From NCBI RefSeq assembly GCF_022751215.1, contig NZ_JAICDG010000004.1:496001-560000 (forward strand): a DNA stretch of 64,000 nt. The letters run 5' to 3'. Numbering within the stretch: position 1 is the stretch's first letter; each line of letters begins with the position of its first letter. The stretch is from Actinomadura terrae (GTDB lineage: Bacteria; Actinomycetota; Actinomycetes; Streptosporangiales; Streptosporangiaceae). The translations under genes and the position numbers were made by a program. The notes under the pieces are model-generated. The model worked only from the letters and a program-made list of their open reading frames with translations, searched no databases and was not told the origin of the DNA. Positions 50,264-59,033 of the stretch are shown piece after piece.

Positions 50264-51358
50264 ATGGAACACTTGCCGGCTGCCGTTTGCGTGGGCGAAT
50301 CGATGGCCGTGCTCCTTCCCGACCAACCCGGTCCTCTTGAGGACGTCTCCTCATTCCATCCCGCTTCGGGGGGCGCCGAGGCGAACGTCGCCCGGGGACT
50401 CGTCGCGCTCGGCATCCCCACGGCCTGGGTCGGACGTGTCGGAGACGACGGCTTCGGCCGCCGGGTGACGCGCGACCTCGCCGCGGGCGGAGTCGACATC
50501 CGCGGGGTCTCCGTCGACTCGCGCCGCCCGACCGGCCTCTATGTGAAGGAGGTCGGGCTCGGCGGCAGTGTCCTGCATTACTACCGGGACGGGTCCGCCG
50601 GGTCGGCGATCGGGCCGTCCGTGCTGGACGACCCGTCCGCCGGGCCGCTGCTGGGCGGCGCGCGGCTCGTCCACCTGTCGGGCATCACCGCCGCGCTGTC
50701 GGACTCCGCGCTCGAACTCACCCGCGAACTGCTGCTGCGCCCGCGCGACGGGCAACTGGTGAGCTTCGACCTGAACTGGCGTCCGGCGTTGTGGCGGCGG
50801 CGCGGGCCCGGCCGTCCGGAGGCGGTGCTGGCGCCGCTGCTGAACGCGGCCGACATCGTCCTCCTCGGTGCGGACGAGGCGACCGCCGTGCTCGGCACCG
50901 GCGACCCGGCCGAGCTGCGCGAACTGCTGCCCGGCCCGGCGACGCTCGTCGTCAAGGACGACGCCCACCACGCGACCGCCCTCACCCGCCGTTCCGGGGA
51001 CACCGCGGAGGACACCGCCGTCACCGAGCCCGCGCTGAACGTGGAGGTCGTCGAGCCGGTAGGGGCGGGGGACGCGTTCGCCGCCGGATACCTCACCGGT
51101 ACGCTGCGCGGGTACGGTCCACGGCGCTGCCTGCGGCTCGGCCACCTCGCGGCGGCCGCGACGCTGGTCGTGCCCGGCGACCACGGGCCGCCGCCCCCGC
51201 CCGCCCTGGTGGACGGACTGCTCCGCGCGTCCCCCGCCGAGTGGGCGGCGACGACGGTCCGCGCCTCCGGCATCGGCCACCCGCTGGTGACGGGCCATCC
51301 GGTGCCGATGGGGCGGGCCGGGGAACCGGGTCGTTCGGTGGAGGAGGGGAGCCGGTGA
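50264..51358 (+). CDS. PfkB-family carbohydrate kinase
   Basis: A 364-aa ribokinase-fold kinase close to 2-keto-3-deoxygluconate kinases. Seen: N-terminal FHPASGGAEANVARGLVALG with the substrate-binding Gly-Gly, DLNWRPALW, and the C-terminal PfkB signature VEVVEPVGAGDAFAAGYLTG with the catalytic Asp in GAGDAF. It would phosphorylate a sugar or sugar acid with ATP. Its presence beside D-amino-acid genes is unusual; it could serve a ketogluconate branch or a hydroxylated amino-acid product. Its last bases overlap the IclR start (GTGA), so the two are coupled. Confidence 0.92.
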   Translation: MEHLPAAVCVGESMAVLLPDQPGPLEDVSSFHPASGGAEANVARGLVALGIPTAWVGRVGDDGFGRRVTRDLAAGGVDIRGVSVDSRRPTGLYVKEVGLGGSVLHYYRDGSAGSAIGPSVLDDPSAGPLLGGARLVHLSGITAALSDSALELTRELLLRPRDGQLVSFDLNWRPALWRRRGPGRPEAVLAPLLNAADIVLLGADEATAVLGTGDPAELRELLPGPATLVVKDDAHHATALTRRSGDTAEDTAVTEPALNVEVVEPVGAGDAFAAGYLTGTLRGYGPRRCLRLGHLAAAATLVVPGDHGPPPPPALVDGLLRASPAEWAATTVRASGIGHPLVTGHPVPMGRAGEPGRSVEEGSR

Positions 51359-52107
51359 GCCAGAGCCTCGCCCGCGCGCTCGCCATCCTCGGCGAGCTGG
51401 GCGAGGGCGCGCGCACCCTCGACGAGCTGGCGGCGAAGGTCGGCGTGCACAAGACGACCGTGCTGCGGCTGCTGCGCACGCTGGAGGACGCGCGGTTCGT
51501 GCACCGCGACGCCGACCACCGCTTCCACCTCGGCGCCGGGCTGTTCGCGCTGGCGGGCGCGGCGCTGGAGCAGCGCGGCGTCCGCGACATCGCCGCGCCG
51601 CACCTGGCGCGGCTGAACGACGCGACCGGACAGACCATCCACCTCGGCGTCTACGAGGGCGGCGACGTCGTCTACCTCGACAAGTACGACTCGCGGCACG
51701 CGATCCGCATGTACTCGCGGGTGGGGCTGCGGATGCCGCTGCACGCCACCGCGATCGCGAAGGTGCTGCTCGCCGACCTGCCGGGCCCCCGCCGCGCCCG
51801 CATCGCGGGCGAGATCGAGTACACCCCCTTCACCGAGCACACCATCACCGGCCCGGACGCGCTGCTGGACGAGCTGTCCCGCGTCGCTGCCCAGGGCTAC
51901 GCGATGGACGACGCCGAACACGAGACGTTCATCCGCTGCGTCGCGGCACCCGTCCGGGACGCGTCCGGACGCGTCGTCGCGGCCGTCTCGATCTCGGTGC
52001 CCGAGGTCGTGCTGAGCCGCGACGAGGTCGTCGCGCTGCTGCCCGACCTCCTCGCGACCACCCGCGCCATCTCCGCCGACTGCGGCCACACCGAAGGGAA
52101 TCCTTGA
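51355..52107 (+). CDS. IclR-family transcriptional regulator
   Basis: A 250-aa regulator. Seen: N-terminal winged helix (RALAILGELGEGARTLDELAAKVGVHKTTVLRLLRTLED in parts, residues 5-50) and the IclR effector domain with HLGVYEGGDVVYLDKYDS, GLRMPLHATAIAKVLLADL and AAPVRDASGRVVAAVSIS. Usual role: repress or activate a nearby catabolic operon in response to a small acid. Candidate sites are the 21-bp-spaced boxes in the divergent gap. GTG at 51355 overlaps the kinase stop; the RidA gene begins 1 bp after its own stop. Confidence 0.93.
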   Translation: MSQSLARALAILGELGEGARTLDELAAKVGVHKTTVLRLLRTLEDARFVHRDADHRFHLGAGLFALAGAALEQRGVRDIAAPHLARLNDATGQTIHLGVYEGGDVVYLDKYDSRHAIRMYSRVGLRMPLHATAIAKVLLADLPGPRRARIAGEIEYTPFTEHTITGPDALLDELSRVAAQGYAMDDAEHETFIRCVAAPVRDASGRVVAAVSISVPEVVLSRDEVVALLPDLLATTRAISADCGHTEGNP

Positions 52108-52108
52108 A

Positions 52109-52513
52109 ATGAGCGACAAGACGACCGTGCGCACCGACGGCGCCCCGACTCCCGCCTACGCGTTCTCGCAGGGCGTGCGGAAGGGACCGCTGCTCCAGGT
52201 GTCCGGGCAGGGCCCGCAGGACCCGGCGACCGGCGAGTTCCTCTACCCGGGCGACGTGAAGGCGCAGACGCGGCGCGTCCTGGAGAACATCAAGGCGGTG
52301 CTGGAGGCGGGCGGCGCGAGCGTCGAGGACGTGCTGATGCTGCGCGTCTACCTGAAGACGCGCGACGACTTCCCCGCGATGAACGAGGAGTACGAGGCGT
52401 TCATCAAGGAGAACTGCCCGAGCGGTGTGCTGCCGAGCCGGACGACGGTCGCGGTCGAGCTGCCGCACCCGGCGATGCTCGTGGAGATCGACGCGCTCGC
52501 CGTCGTCGACTAG
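52109..52513 (+). CDS. ridA: RidA/YjgF enamine deaminase
   Basis: A 134-aa trimeric RidA-family protein that hydrolyses reactive 2-aminoacrylate and related enamines. Seen: AYAFSQGVRKGPLLQVSGQGPQDPATGEF in parts, the conserved TRRVLENIKAVLEAGGAS helix, DVLMLRVYLK and the C-terminal PSRTTVAVELPHPAMLVEIDALA with the carboxylate-binding Arg. It fits with the D-amino-acid deaminase in this locus, whose enamine product it would remove. Its stop overlaps the convergent FetB-like gene by 4 bp. Confidence 0.94.
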   Translation: MSDKTTVRTDGAPTPAYAFSQGVRKGPLLQVSGQGPQDPATGEFLYPGDVKAQTRRVLENIKAVLEAGGASVEDVLMLRVYLKTRDDFPAMNEEYEAFIKENCPSGVLPSRTTVAVELPHPAMLVEIDALAVVD

Positions 52514-53295
52514 CCCCTGCCCGGCCGGGAGAGTCTGCCGGTCGCGACCAGCTCCAGCGTGATCAGCACCGCGATCGCCTCGATGGCCAGCAGGCCGATG
52601 AGGACGAGGAGCTGCGTCGCACCGGCCTCGACCGGGTCGGCGCCGCCGAGCAGCACGCCGACGAACGCGCCCGGCAGCGTGACGAGCCCGACCGTCCGGG
52701 TCTGGTCGAGGACGGGGAACAGCGCGAGCGCCGCCGCCGGACGGGCCACCTCCAGCGCCGCGTCCCGTACCTGGAGGCCGAGCGCGAGGCCGCCCTCGTA
52801 CTCGCCGCGGCGCGTGGTCAGCTCGTCCAGCGCGCGGCGCCCGGTGAGGCCGGTCGCCGACATCGCGCCGCCGATGAAGATCCCGGCGATCGGCAGCACC
52901 GCCACCGGACGCGCCGGGACGAGCGTCGAGGCCACCAGCAGCGCGAGCACGGGCGCGACGCCCGCCACGATCGGCAGCGCCGTCCACCCGGCGGACCGGA
53001 GAGTAGAGCCGGTGATGCGGTGGCCCGCCGTCGCCGCGGCGACCACGACCATCCCCGCGATGAACGCCGACGTCCAGCCCGCGCTGCCCAGCACCGCCGC
53101 GATGACCAGCGACACCACCGCGAGCTGCACGGTCGCGCGCGCCGACGCGACGAGCATGTCGCGGCCGAGGCCGAGCCCGCCGAAGCGCGCGAGGATTCCG
53201 GCGACCGACGCGAGCGCGACGAGGACGAGCACGAGCAGCGGGCCGACCTCCGGCGCCGCGTCCACCGACCCCGCCATGTCGGCCATGCCGCCCAT
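52510..53295 (-). CDS. fetB: FetB-like (UPF0014) ABC-type metal export permease
   Basis: A 261-aa inner-membrane protein with about seven hydrophobic segments. Seen: RDMLVASARATVQLAVVSLVI, PIAGIFIGGAMSATGLTGRRALDEL, and GLVTLPGAFVGVLLGGADPVEAGATQLLVL, all characteristic of UPF0014. In E. coli FetAB exports iron and protects from oxidative stress; here no FetA-type ATPase gene is adjacent. It is convergent with RidA (4-bp overlap) and divergent from the polysaccharide deacetylase. Confidence 0.92.
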   Translation of the reverse strand: MGGMADMAGSVDAAPEVGPLLVLVLVALASVAGILARFGGLGLGRDMLVASARATVQLAVVSLVIAAVLGSAGWTSAFIAGMVVVAAATAGHRITGSTLRSAGWTALPIVAGVAPVLALLVASTLVPARPVAVLPIAGIFIGGAMSATGLTGRRALDELTTRRGEYEGGLALGLQVRDAALEVARPAAALALFPVLDQTRTVGLVTLPGAFVGVLLGGADPVEAGATQLLVLIGLLAIEAIAVLITLELVATGRLSRPGRG

Positions 53296-53357
53296 TATTC
53301 CAATTGGGTTGCTTGTGATCTCATAGCGCTCTCCTACCCGCTTAAAACCCCGATAGC

Positions 53358-54206
53358 GTGGGACTTGTGGAGGATGAGGACGCGGGCGGGACGTCCCGCC
53401 GCAAAGCGCTCTGGTTGATGGCCGCGGCAGCCGCCGGGCTCGGAGCGCTCGGGGCGGACGGCGCGCATCCGTCCAACGGGTCCCGGTCGGCGGCGCAGGC
53501 GGTGCCGACGCCGCGCGCGCGGCCGGTCATCCATCCGACCCCGACGCCGACCCCCACGCCGACGCCGCGTCCGGCCCCGTGGACTCCGGCGAAGCTCACC
53601 GCGACGAAGACGCCGGTGCGCGAGCTGACGCAGCTCGTCCCGCCGCCGCCGCCGAACACGATCGCGCTGACCATCGACGACGGGCCGAGCCCGCTGTGGA
53701 CGCCGCGCGTGCTCGACCTGCTCGCCGAGCACCAGATCCACGCGACGTTCTTCATCATCGGCGAGCAGGTGCAGGAGTTTCCCAAGCTCACCCGCCGCAT
53801 CGCCGACGCCGGTCACCAGATCTGCAACCACACGATGACGCACCCGATCACGATCGGCGGCCTCTCGCACAAGCGCGTCACCAAGGAGGTCGTCGACGCG
53901 CACAAGCGGATCGCCGACGTCACGGGCGTCGTGCCGCAGTTCTTCCGCTCGCCGGGCGGCGCGTGGTCCAAGACCGTGCTGGAGGTCGTCGCCGAGCACG
54001 CGATGCTGCCGATCGACTGGGCCGTCGACCCGCGCGACTGGTCGCGTCCCGGCGTCGGGCACATCCGCAAGACGCTGCTCAGCGCGAAGGCGGGCAACAT
54101 CATGCTCTGCCACGACGGCGGCGGCGACCGGTCGCAGACGCTCGCGGCGCTGAAGACCGTCATCCCGAAGATGAAGAAGCGCGGCCTCACGTTCGTCGCG
54201 CTCTAA
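53358..54206 (+). CDS. Exported polysaccharide deacetylase (NodB domain)
   Basis: A 282-aa secreted or lipid-anchored-like protein. Seen: Arg-rich start and hydrophobic export segment (RRKALWLMAAAAAGLGALGA, residues 14-33, twin-arginine-like RRK), a Thr-Pro repeat linker PTPTPTPTPTPRP near residues 60-72, then a NodB domain with IALTIDDGPSP (catalytic Asp-Asp), the metal-binding His pair in CNHTMTHP and RSPGGAWS, and the C-terminal LCHDGGG. It would remove N-acetyl groups from cell-wall glycans. GTG at 53358 or 53367 are both possible starts. Convergent with mca by a 4-bp overlap. Confidence 0.9.
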   Translation: MGLVEDEDAGGTSRRKALWLMAAAAAGLGALGADGAHPSNGSRSAAQAVPTPRARPVIHPTPTPTPTPTPRPAPWTPAKLTATKTPVRELTQLVPPPPPNTIALTIDDGPSPLWTPRVLDLLAEHQIHATFFIIGEQVQEFPKLTRRIADAGHQICNHTMTHPITIGGLSHKRVTKEVVDAHKRIADVTGVVPQFFRSPGGAWSKTVLEVVAEHAMLPIDWAVDPRDWSRPGVGHIRKTLLSAKAGNIMLCHDGGGDRSQTLAALKTVIPKMKKRGLTFVAL

Positions 54207-55072
54207 CCCGCGACCCCGGCGTCCCCGGCGACGCCCGCGAACAGGTCGGTCTCGGGGATCGGCGCCGCGACGTGCGAGCGGGCGAGGTGGTAGTCCTCGG
54301 TCGGCCAGACGGCGCGTTCGACGTCGCGCGGATGCGTCATGAAGCCCGCGTCCGGGTCGATCTGCGTCGCGTGGGCGAGCAGGGCCCGGTCGCGGACGTC
54401 GAAGTACTCCGCGCAGCGCACGCGCGTGGTGATGTCGAGTTCGGGTGCATTGGACGGCCAGTCCGCGAGGATCGGGTCGATCTGCGACGCGAGACCCCGT
54501 TCGGTTATCCCGTCGTGGAGCGCCTGGAACCACCGCCGGGAGAAGGCGCCCTGGTAGTAGAGCTTGAGCGGACGCCACGGACGTCCCGTCCCGGGGTAGC
54601 GGGCCGGGTCGCCGGACGCGCCGAACGCCTCCACCGTCACCTCGTGCGTTCTGATGTGGTCGGGGTGCGGGTAGCCGCCCGTCTCGTCGTAGGTCACCAC
54701 GACGTGCGGACGGAACTCGCGCATCAGCCCCACCAGCGGACGCGCCGCGTCGGCGAGCGGCGTCACCGCGAAGCAGCCGTCCGGGAGCGGCTCGCCCGCG
54801 CCCGGCAGCCCGGAGTCGGTGAAGCCGAGGAACCGGTGCCGGACGCCGAGGATCGCGCGCGCGGCGTCCATCTCCGCGCGGCGGACCGAGGGCAGGGCGG
54901 CGCGGACGTCCGGCCGGTCCACCGCCGGGTTCAGGATGTCACCGCGCTCCCCGCCGGTGCAGGTCGCGACCATGACGTCCGCGCCCTCGGCCGCGTACTT
55001 GGCCAGCGTCGCGGCGCCCTTGCTCGACTCGTCGTCGGGGTGGGCGTGGACGCTCAACAAACGAAACGTCAT
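54203..55072 (-). CDS. mca: Mycothiol S-conjugate amidase
   Basis: A 289-aa PIG-L/LmbE-family zinc enzyme that cleaves mycothiol S-conjugates to release mercapturates, part of the electrophile detoxification system of actinobacteria. Seen: zinc motif AHPDDE near residues 10-15, GGERGDILNP, a second ligand pattern in YPHPDHIRTHEV, and a C-terminal helix ending in the conserved FDVRDRALLAHATQIDP region. It is more like Mca than like MshB by its ending. The MFS gene upstream overlaps by 4 bp (ATGA), so exporter and amidase are coupled: detoxification followed by efflux is inferred. Confidence 0.92.
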   Translation of the reverse strand: MTFRLLSVHAHPDDESSKGAATLAKYAAEGADVMVATCTGGERGDILNPAVDRPDVRAALPSVRRAEMDAARAILGVRHRFLGFTDSGLPGAGEPLPDGCFAVTPLADAARPLVGLMREFRPHVVVTYDETGGYPHPDHIRTHEVTVEAFGASGDPARYPGTGRPWRPLKLYYQGAFSRRWFQALHDGITERGLASQIDPILADWPSNAPELDITTRVRCAEYFDVRDRALLAHATQIDPDAGFMTHPRDVERAVWPTEDYHLARSHVAAPIPETDLFAGVAGDAGVAG

Positions 55073-56487
55073 CGGGACACTCTCCTAGCGGGGTAGAGGA
55101 AGGCGGGCACGAGCGTGACGGCGGAGAGCCCGACCGCCCACCAGAACGTCGCGCCGTACGCGGCGGCTCCGTCGGCGTGGTGGTCCAGCGAGTGCTGGAG
55201 GACGACCGCGAGCACGGCCGTGCCGAGCGACCCGCCGACGCGGTTGACGGTGTTGACGGCTCCGGCGGCTCGGGCCGTCTCGTCCGGACGGACCGACGCG
55301 TAGATCGTCGCCATGCCGGGCGCCATCACGACGCCGAGCCCCGCGCCGCGCAGCACCAGCGACGCGACCAGCAGCCACCCGGGCGGACCCGCGCCGAGCT
55401 GCGTGAACGCGAGCGTCCCGGCGAGCGTCAGCACGATCCCGGTGAGGATGAGCGGGCGCGGCGCCATGCGGTCGGAGAGCCGCGACGCGAAGAACGTCGC
55501 GATCGCGGTGCCGAGGGCCTGTGGAGCGAGGAGCAGCCCCGCCTCCAGCGCGGACGCGTGCTCCACCCGCTGGTAGTAGAGCGGGAGCAGCAGCATGGAG
55601 CTGTAGAGCGCGGCGCCCTGCAAGAACGAGTTGGCGGTCGCGACCGCGAAGCCGCGCCGGGCGAACAGCCGCAGGTCGATGAGCGCGTTCCCCCGGCGGC
55701 GCAACGCGTGCACCACGTAGCCGACGAGCAGGCACGTTCCAGCGGCGAGCGAGACGACGACGCGGGACGGGCCGCCCGCGTCCCCCAGCTCGGAGAACCC
55801 GTAGACGATCGCCGCGAGGCCGGGCGAGAGCAGCGCCAGCCCGAGCACGTCGAGCCGCCCGCCCTTGCCCCGCTCCCGCGCGGCGTCGGACGGGACGTAC
55901 CGCTTCGCCAGCACCAGCGTCAGCAGCCCGACTGGGACGTTCACCAGGAACATCCACCGCCAGTCGAGCCGTCCGACGACCAGGCCGCCGATCACCGGCC
56001 CGAGGACGGGCGCGAACGTCAGCGGCAGGACCGTGATGCCGAACACCCGCCCGAGCCGCGCCGGCCCGGCCGCGCGGACGACGATCGACTGGCCGATCGG
56101 CTGGATCAGCCCGCCGCCGATGCCCTGGAGCACCCGGAACGCGATCAGGCTTCCGGCCGACCAGGCGAGCCCGCACAGCGCGGACCCGGCGGTGAACAGC
56201 GCGACCGAGGTCAGCCACATCGTCTTCGCGCCGAACCGGTCGCTCGCCCAGCCCGCCAGCGGCATCACCATCGAGATCGCGAGCAGGTATCCGGCCGACA
56301 CCCACTGCAACGTGCCGACCGGGCTGCCGAACTCGCGGGCGACCGCGTCGAGCCCGACGGTGACGATCGTCGTGTCGAGCATGGCGAGGATCGGGCCGAG
56401 GACGAGGACGAACGACGTCTTCAGCAGCGCCGCGTCGAGCCGGTCCCCCGAGCGGGCCGCGTCGGGCGCACGAGTGGCGGTGGGCAT
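55069..56487 (-). CDS. MFS drug transporter (DHA2 family)
   Basis: A 472-aa 14-helix exporter. Seen: LGPILAMLDTTIVTVGLDAVARE (helix 1 with LDTTIV), RVLQGIGGGLIQPIGQ, GPVIGGLVVGRLDWRWMFLVNVPVG and the late FWWAVGLSAVTLVPAF helix. The ATG at 56487 follows GGAGG by 4-5 bp; an earlier in-frame start at 56532 lies inside the palindrome. It is translationally coupled to mca, suggesting export of electrophile-derived compounds. The promoter region between it and the preceding MMPL gene holds a near-perfect 48-bp palindrome. Confidence 0.93.
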   Translation of the reverse strand: MPTATRAPDAARSGDRLDAALLKTSFVLVLGPILAMLDTTIVTVGLDAVAREFGSPVGTLQWVSAGYLLAISMVMPLAGWASDRFGAKTMWLTSVALFTAGSALCGLAWSAGSLIAFRVLQGIGGGLIQPIGQSIVVRAAGPARLGRVFGITVLPLTFAPVLGPVIGGLVVGRLDWRWMFLVNVPVGLLTLVLAKRYVPSDAARERGKGGRLDVLGLALLSPGLAAIVYGFSELGDAGGPSRVVVSLAAGTCLLVGYVVHALRRRGNALIDLRLFARRGFAVATANSFLQGAALYSSMLLLPLYYQRVEHASALEAGLLLAPQALGTAIATFFASRLSDRMAPRPLILTGIVLTLAGTLAFTQLGAGPPGWLLVASLVLRGAGLGVVMAPGMATIYASVRPDETARAAGAVNTVNRVGGSLGTAVLAVVLQHSLDHHADGAAAYGATFWWAVGLSAVTLVPAFLYPARRVSR

Positions 56488-56494
56488 CGAACCT

Positions 56495-56542
56495 CCAAGT
56501 AGTTGTGATGAACCTAAAAGTAGGCTCATCACAACTACTTGG
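56495..56542. promoter_or_regulatory. 48-bp near-perfect palindrome upstream of the MFS-mca operon
   Basis: Arms CCAAGTAGTTGTGATGA (56495-56511) and TCATCACAACTACTTGG (56526-56542) are perfectly complementary over 17 bp; the 14-nt centre contains a further CCTA/TAGG pair. It starts 8 bp before the MFS ATG and ends 24 bp after the MMPL stop, so it may be an operator (MarR/TetR-like), a stem terminating the MMPL transcript, or both. No regulator gene is adjacent. Confidence 0.75.
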
Positions 56543-56565
56543 TCAAGCAGATATTTATGCTCATC

Positions 56566-58803
56566 CTAGGTTTCTTGGACGACCGGCTCAGGGCGACGTC
56601 GCCGCGGCACCTCCTCCAGCGCGGTTTCCCCGTGGGAGACGCGGGGCAGCCACTCCAGCCAGCGCGGCAGGTACCAGTTCGCCGGTCCCAGCAGCGACAT
56701 CAGCGCGGGCAGCAGCACCACCCGCACCACGGTCGCGTCGATCAGCACCGCGACCGCGAGGCCGACGCCGAGCTGCTTGAAGTCCTGCATCGACAGCGTC
56801 CCGAAGATCGCGAACGTGGCGATCATGATGGCGGCGGCGCTGGTCACGACGCCCGCCGTCGAGCGGACGCCGTCCGCGACCGCCTGGGTGGTGGGCAGCC
56901 CCCGGTCGTGGGCCTCCCTGATCCGCGAGACGACGAACACGTGGTAGTCCATCGACAGGCCGAACAGCACGACGAACACGAACAGCGGGATCCACGACTC
57001 CAGTGCCCCGGCGCCCTCCGTCCCGACGAGCGAGTCGCCCCAGCCGTGTTGGAACACCGCGACCATCACCCCGTACGCGGCGCCGACCGACAGCAGGTTC
57101 AGCGCGATCGCGCTGACGGCGATCACGACCGAGCGGAAGAACACCAGCATCAGCAGGAACGTGATCCCCATGACGAACAGGAACACCGGCACGATCGCCG
57201 ACTTGAGCTGCGCGTTGTAGTCGGTCGAGGACGCGAGCTGCCCGGAGACCGCCGCCTGCCCGACCCCTCCGACCGTCTCCGGGACGATCTTCTTCCGCAG
57301 CGTCTCCAGCGCGTGCTTGGACGTCGCGTCCGTCCCGGACCCCGCCAGCGGCACGTCGATCTCCGCGATGTTCTCCCGCTTGTGGACGGTGACGTCGATC
57401 GGCTCGTTCATCTCCCCCGACGCGACCGCCCGCCGCTTCAGCTCGCCGATCGCCGCCCGTACGTCCGGCGCGTTGATGTCGCGCGCCTTGACCACCACGG
57501 CGGCGGGCTCGGGGTTGCCGGGGAAGGCCGCGTTCAACCGCGTGTAGGTCGCGACGATCGGCTCGCCGGGCGGGATCTGCTGGTCGAGCGAGAGCCGCTC
57601 GGTCCGCATGCCGAGCGCGGGCGCGGCCAGCACGAGCAGCACCCCCGCCGACACCACCGCCGCGATCCCCGGACGCGCCAGGACGGGCTTCAGCAGCGTC
57701 CCCACCACACCGCCGCCCCCGCGGTGACGGTGTGACAGGTGGCCGTGGCCCGACGCATGTGACCGTCGGTGCAGCCTGTGGAGCCGGATACGGCCGAAGT
57801 CGACCTTGTCGCCGAGCAGCGACAGCAGCGCGGGCAGCACGGTCACCGAACCGAGCATGGCGATGAGCACGACGAGGATCGTCGCGACCGCGAAGCCCTT
57901 GAACAGCGTCAGCCCGGACAGGAACATCCCCGACATCGCCACCATCACGGTCAGGCCGGAGACCAGCACCGACCGTCCCGAGGTGGCCGCCGCGATCGCG
58001 AGCGCGCTCTCCCGGTCGCGTCCGCGCGCCCGTTCCTCGCGTTCGCGCTGGAGGTAGAACAGGCAGTAGTCGACGCCGACCGCGAGCCCCATCAGCAGCA
58101 TCACCGAGTTCGTCGTCTGGTCGACGTGCAGGGCGTGGCTGGTCACCGCGAGCAGCCCGCCCGCCGCGAGGAACGCCGTGAACGCCAGCACCACCGGGAG
58201 CACGGCCGCGAGCAGCGCCCCGAACGCCACGAGCAGGATGCCGATGGCGAGCGGCACCGCGGTCAGCTCCGCGCGCTCGAAGTCGCTGCCGAGCGCGTGG
58301 TCGAACCACGCGTCGGCGGTCGCGCCGCCGAACTCCCCCATCTCCACCGACGGGTTCGCGCGCTGCGCCTTGGCGACCGCGTCCTGGAGGGCGGGCAGCG
58401 GGTCGGGCGCCTCGTCCGGCACCTCCCGGAGCGTGAACTGGACGATCACGTGGTGGCGGTCCTTGGACACCACGTCCGGACGGAAGCCGGTCACCACGCC
58501 GGTCGCCCGCACGTTCGCGCGGACGGCGGCGGCCGCGCGGGTCATCTCCGGCGACCCGGCGGCGTGCGCGCCGCCCGAGATCAGCACGGTCTCCTGGTCG
58601 GGGTCCTCGATGCCCGCCTCGTCGAGGATCTTGGAAGCCCGCGCCGACTGGCCGGTGCCCTGCTCGTGGTCGGCCATCGTGACCTGCCCGGCCATCCCGC
58701 CGAGCACGGTGGCGAGGACGACGAACAGCAGCCAGCCGGAGATGGCGAGGAGGCGATGGCGCGCGCTCCAGCCGCCGAGCGCGGCGGCGAGATTCCGTTT
58801 CAT
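56566..58803 (-). CDS. MMPL-family exporter with His-rich loop
   Basis: A 745-aa 12-helix RND/MMPL transporter. Seen: N-terminal helix in WLLFVVLATVLGGMAG, a first periplasmic domain, LAVGVDYCLFYLQREREE, a second block with FGLSMDYHVFVVSRIREAHDRG, and VSGLTVMVAMSGMFLSGL. Residues about 342-363 form a cytoplasmic loop with many His (RLHRRSHASGHGHLSHRHRG), perhaps metal-binding. The start at 58803 follows GGGGGACACC. It is divergent from the two-component system with a 230-bp gap holding a quasi-palindrome, so control by that system is likely. Confidence 0.93.
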   Translation of the reverse strand: MKRNLAAALGGWSARHRLLAISGWLLFVVLATVLGGMAGQVTMADHEQGTGQSARASKILDEAGIEDPDQETVLISGGAHAAGSPEMTRAAAAVRANVRATGVVTGFRPDVVSKDRHHVIVQFTLREVPDEAPDPLPALQDAVAKAQRANPSVEMGEFGGATADAWFDHALGSDFERAELTAVPLAIGILLVAFGALLAAVLPVVLAFTAFLAAGGLLAVTSHALHVDQTTNSVMLLMGLAVGVDYCLFYLQREREERARGRDRESALAIAAATSGRSVLVSGLTVMVAMSGMFLSGLTLFKGFAVATILVVLIAMLGSVTVLPALLSLLGDKVDFGRIRLHRLHRRSHASGHGHLSHRHRGGGGVVGTLLKPVLARPGIAAVVSAGVLLVLAAPALGMRTERLSLDQQIPPGEPIVATYTRLNAAFPGNPEPAAVVVKARDINAPDVRAAIGELKRRAVASGEMNEPIDVTVHKRENIAEIDVPLAGSGTDATSKHALETLRKKIVPETVGGVGQAAVSGQLASSTDYNAQLKSAIVPVFLFVMGITFLLMLVFFRSVVIAVSAIALNLLSVGAAYGVMVAVFQHGWGDSLVGTEGAGALESWIPLFVFVVLFGLSMDYHVFVVSRIREAHDRGLPTTQAVADGVRSTAGVVTSAAAIMIATFAIFGTLSMQDFKQLGVGLAVAVLIDATVVRVVLLPALMSLLGPANWYLPRWLEWLPRVSHGETALEEVPRRRRPEPVVQET

Positions 58804-58902
58804 GGTGTCCCCCCGGGGGTCAATGGGATGTGCGCGCAAAGGGGAATGCGACACATCTCGAACGCTAGAAAGCGGCAGGGGGAGGCGACATGGCGCTAGA
58901 TG

Positions 58903-58939
58903 CCGGACGGGGGTGCACCTGAGTACACCCCACGTCCGG
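58903..58939. promoter_or_regulatory. Quasi-palindrome in the MMPL/two-component divergent gap
   Basis: CCGGACGGGGGTG (58903-58915) and CACCCCACGTCCGG (58926-58939) are complementary apart from one extra base, with a 10-bp spacer. Position, 95-136 bp from both starts, suits a site for the response regulator. Confidence 0.5.
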
Positions 58940-59033
58940 GTTGCGGGCACACTGTGCAGGCAGGACGTCCGCCGGAGACTGGAACGCGGAACGAACGAAT
59001 CCCTAACGGGCCGGGCGGACGACGGAGGATCTG

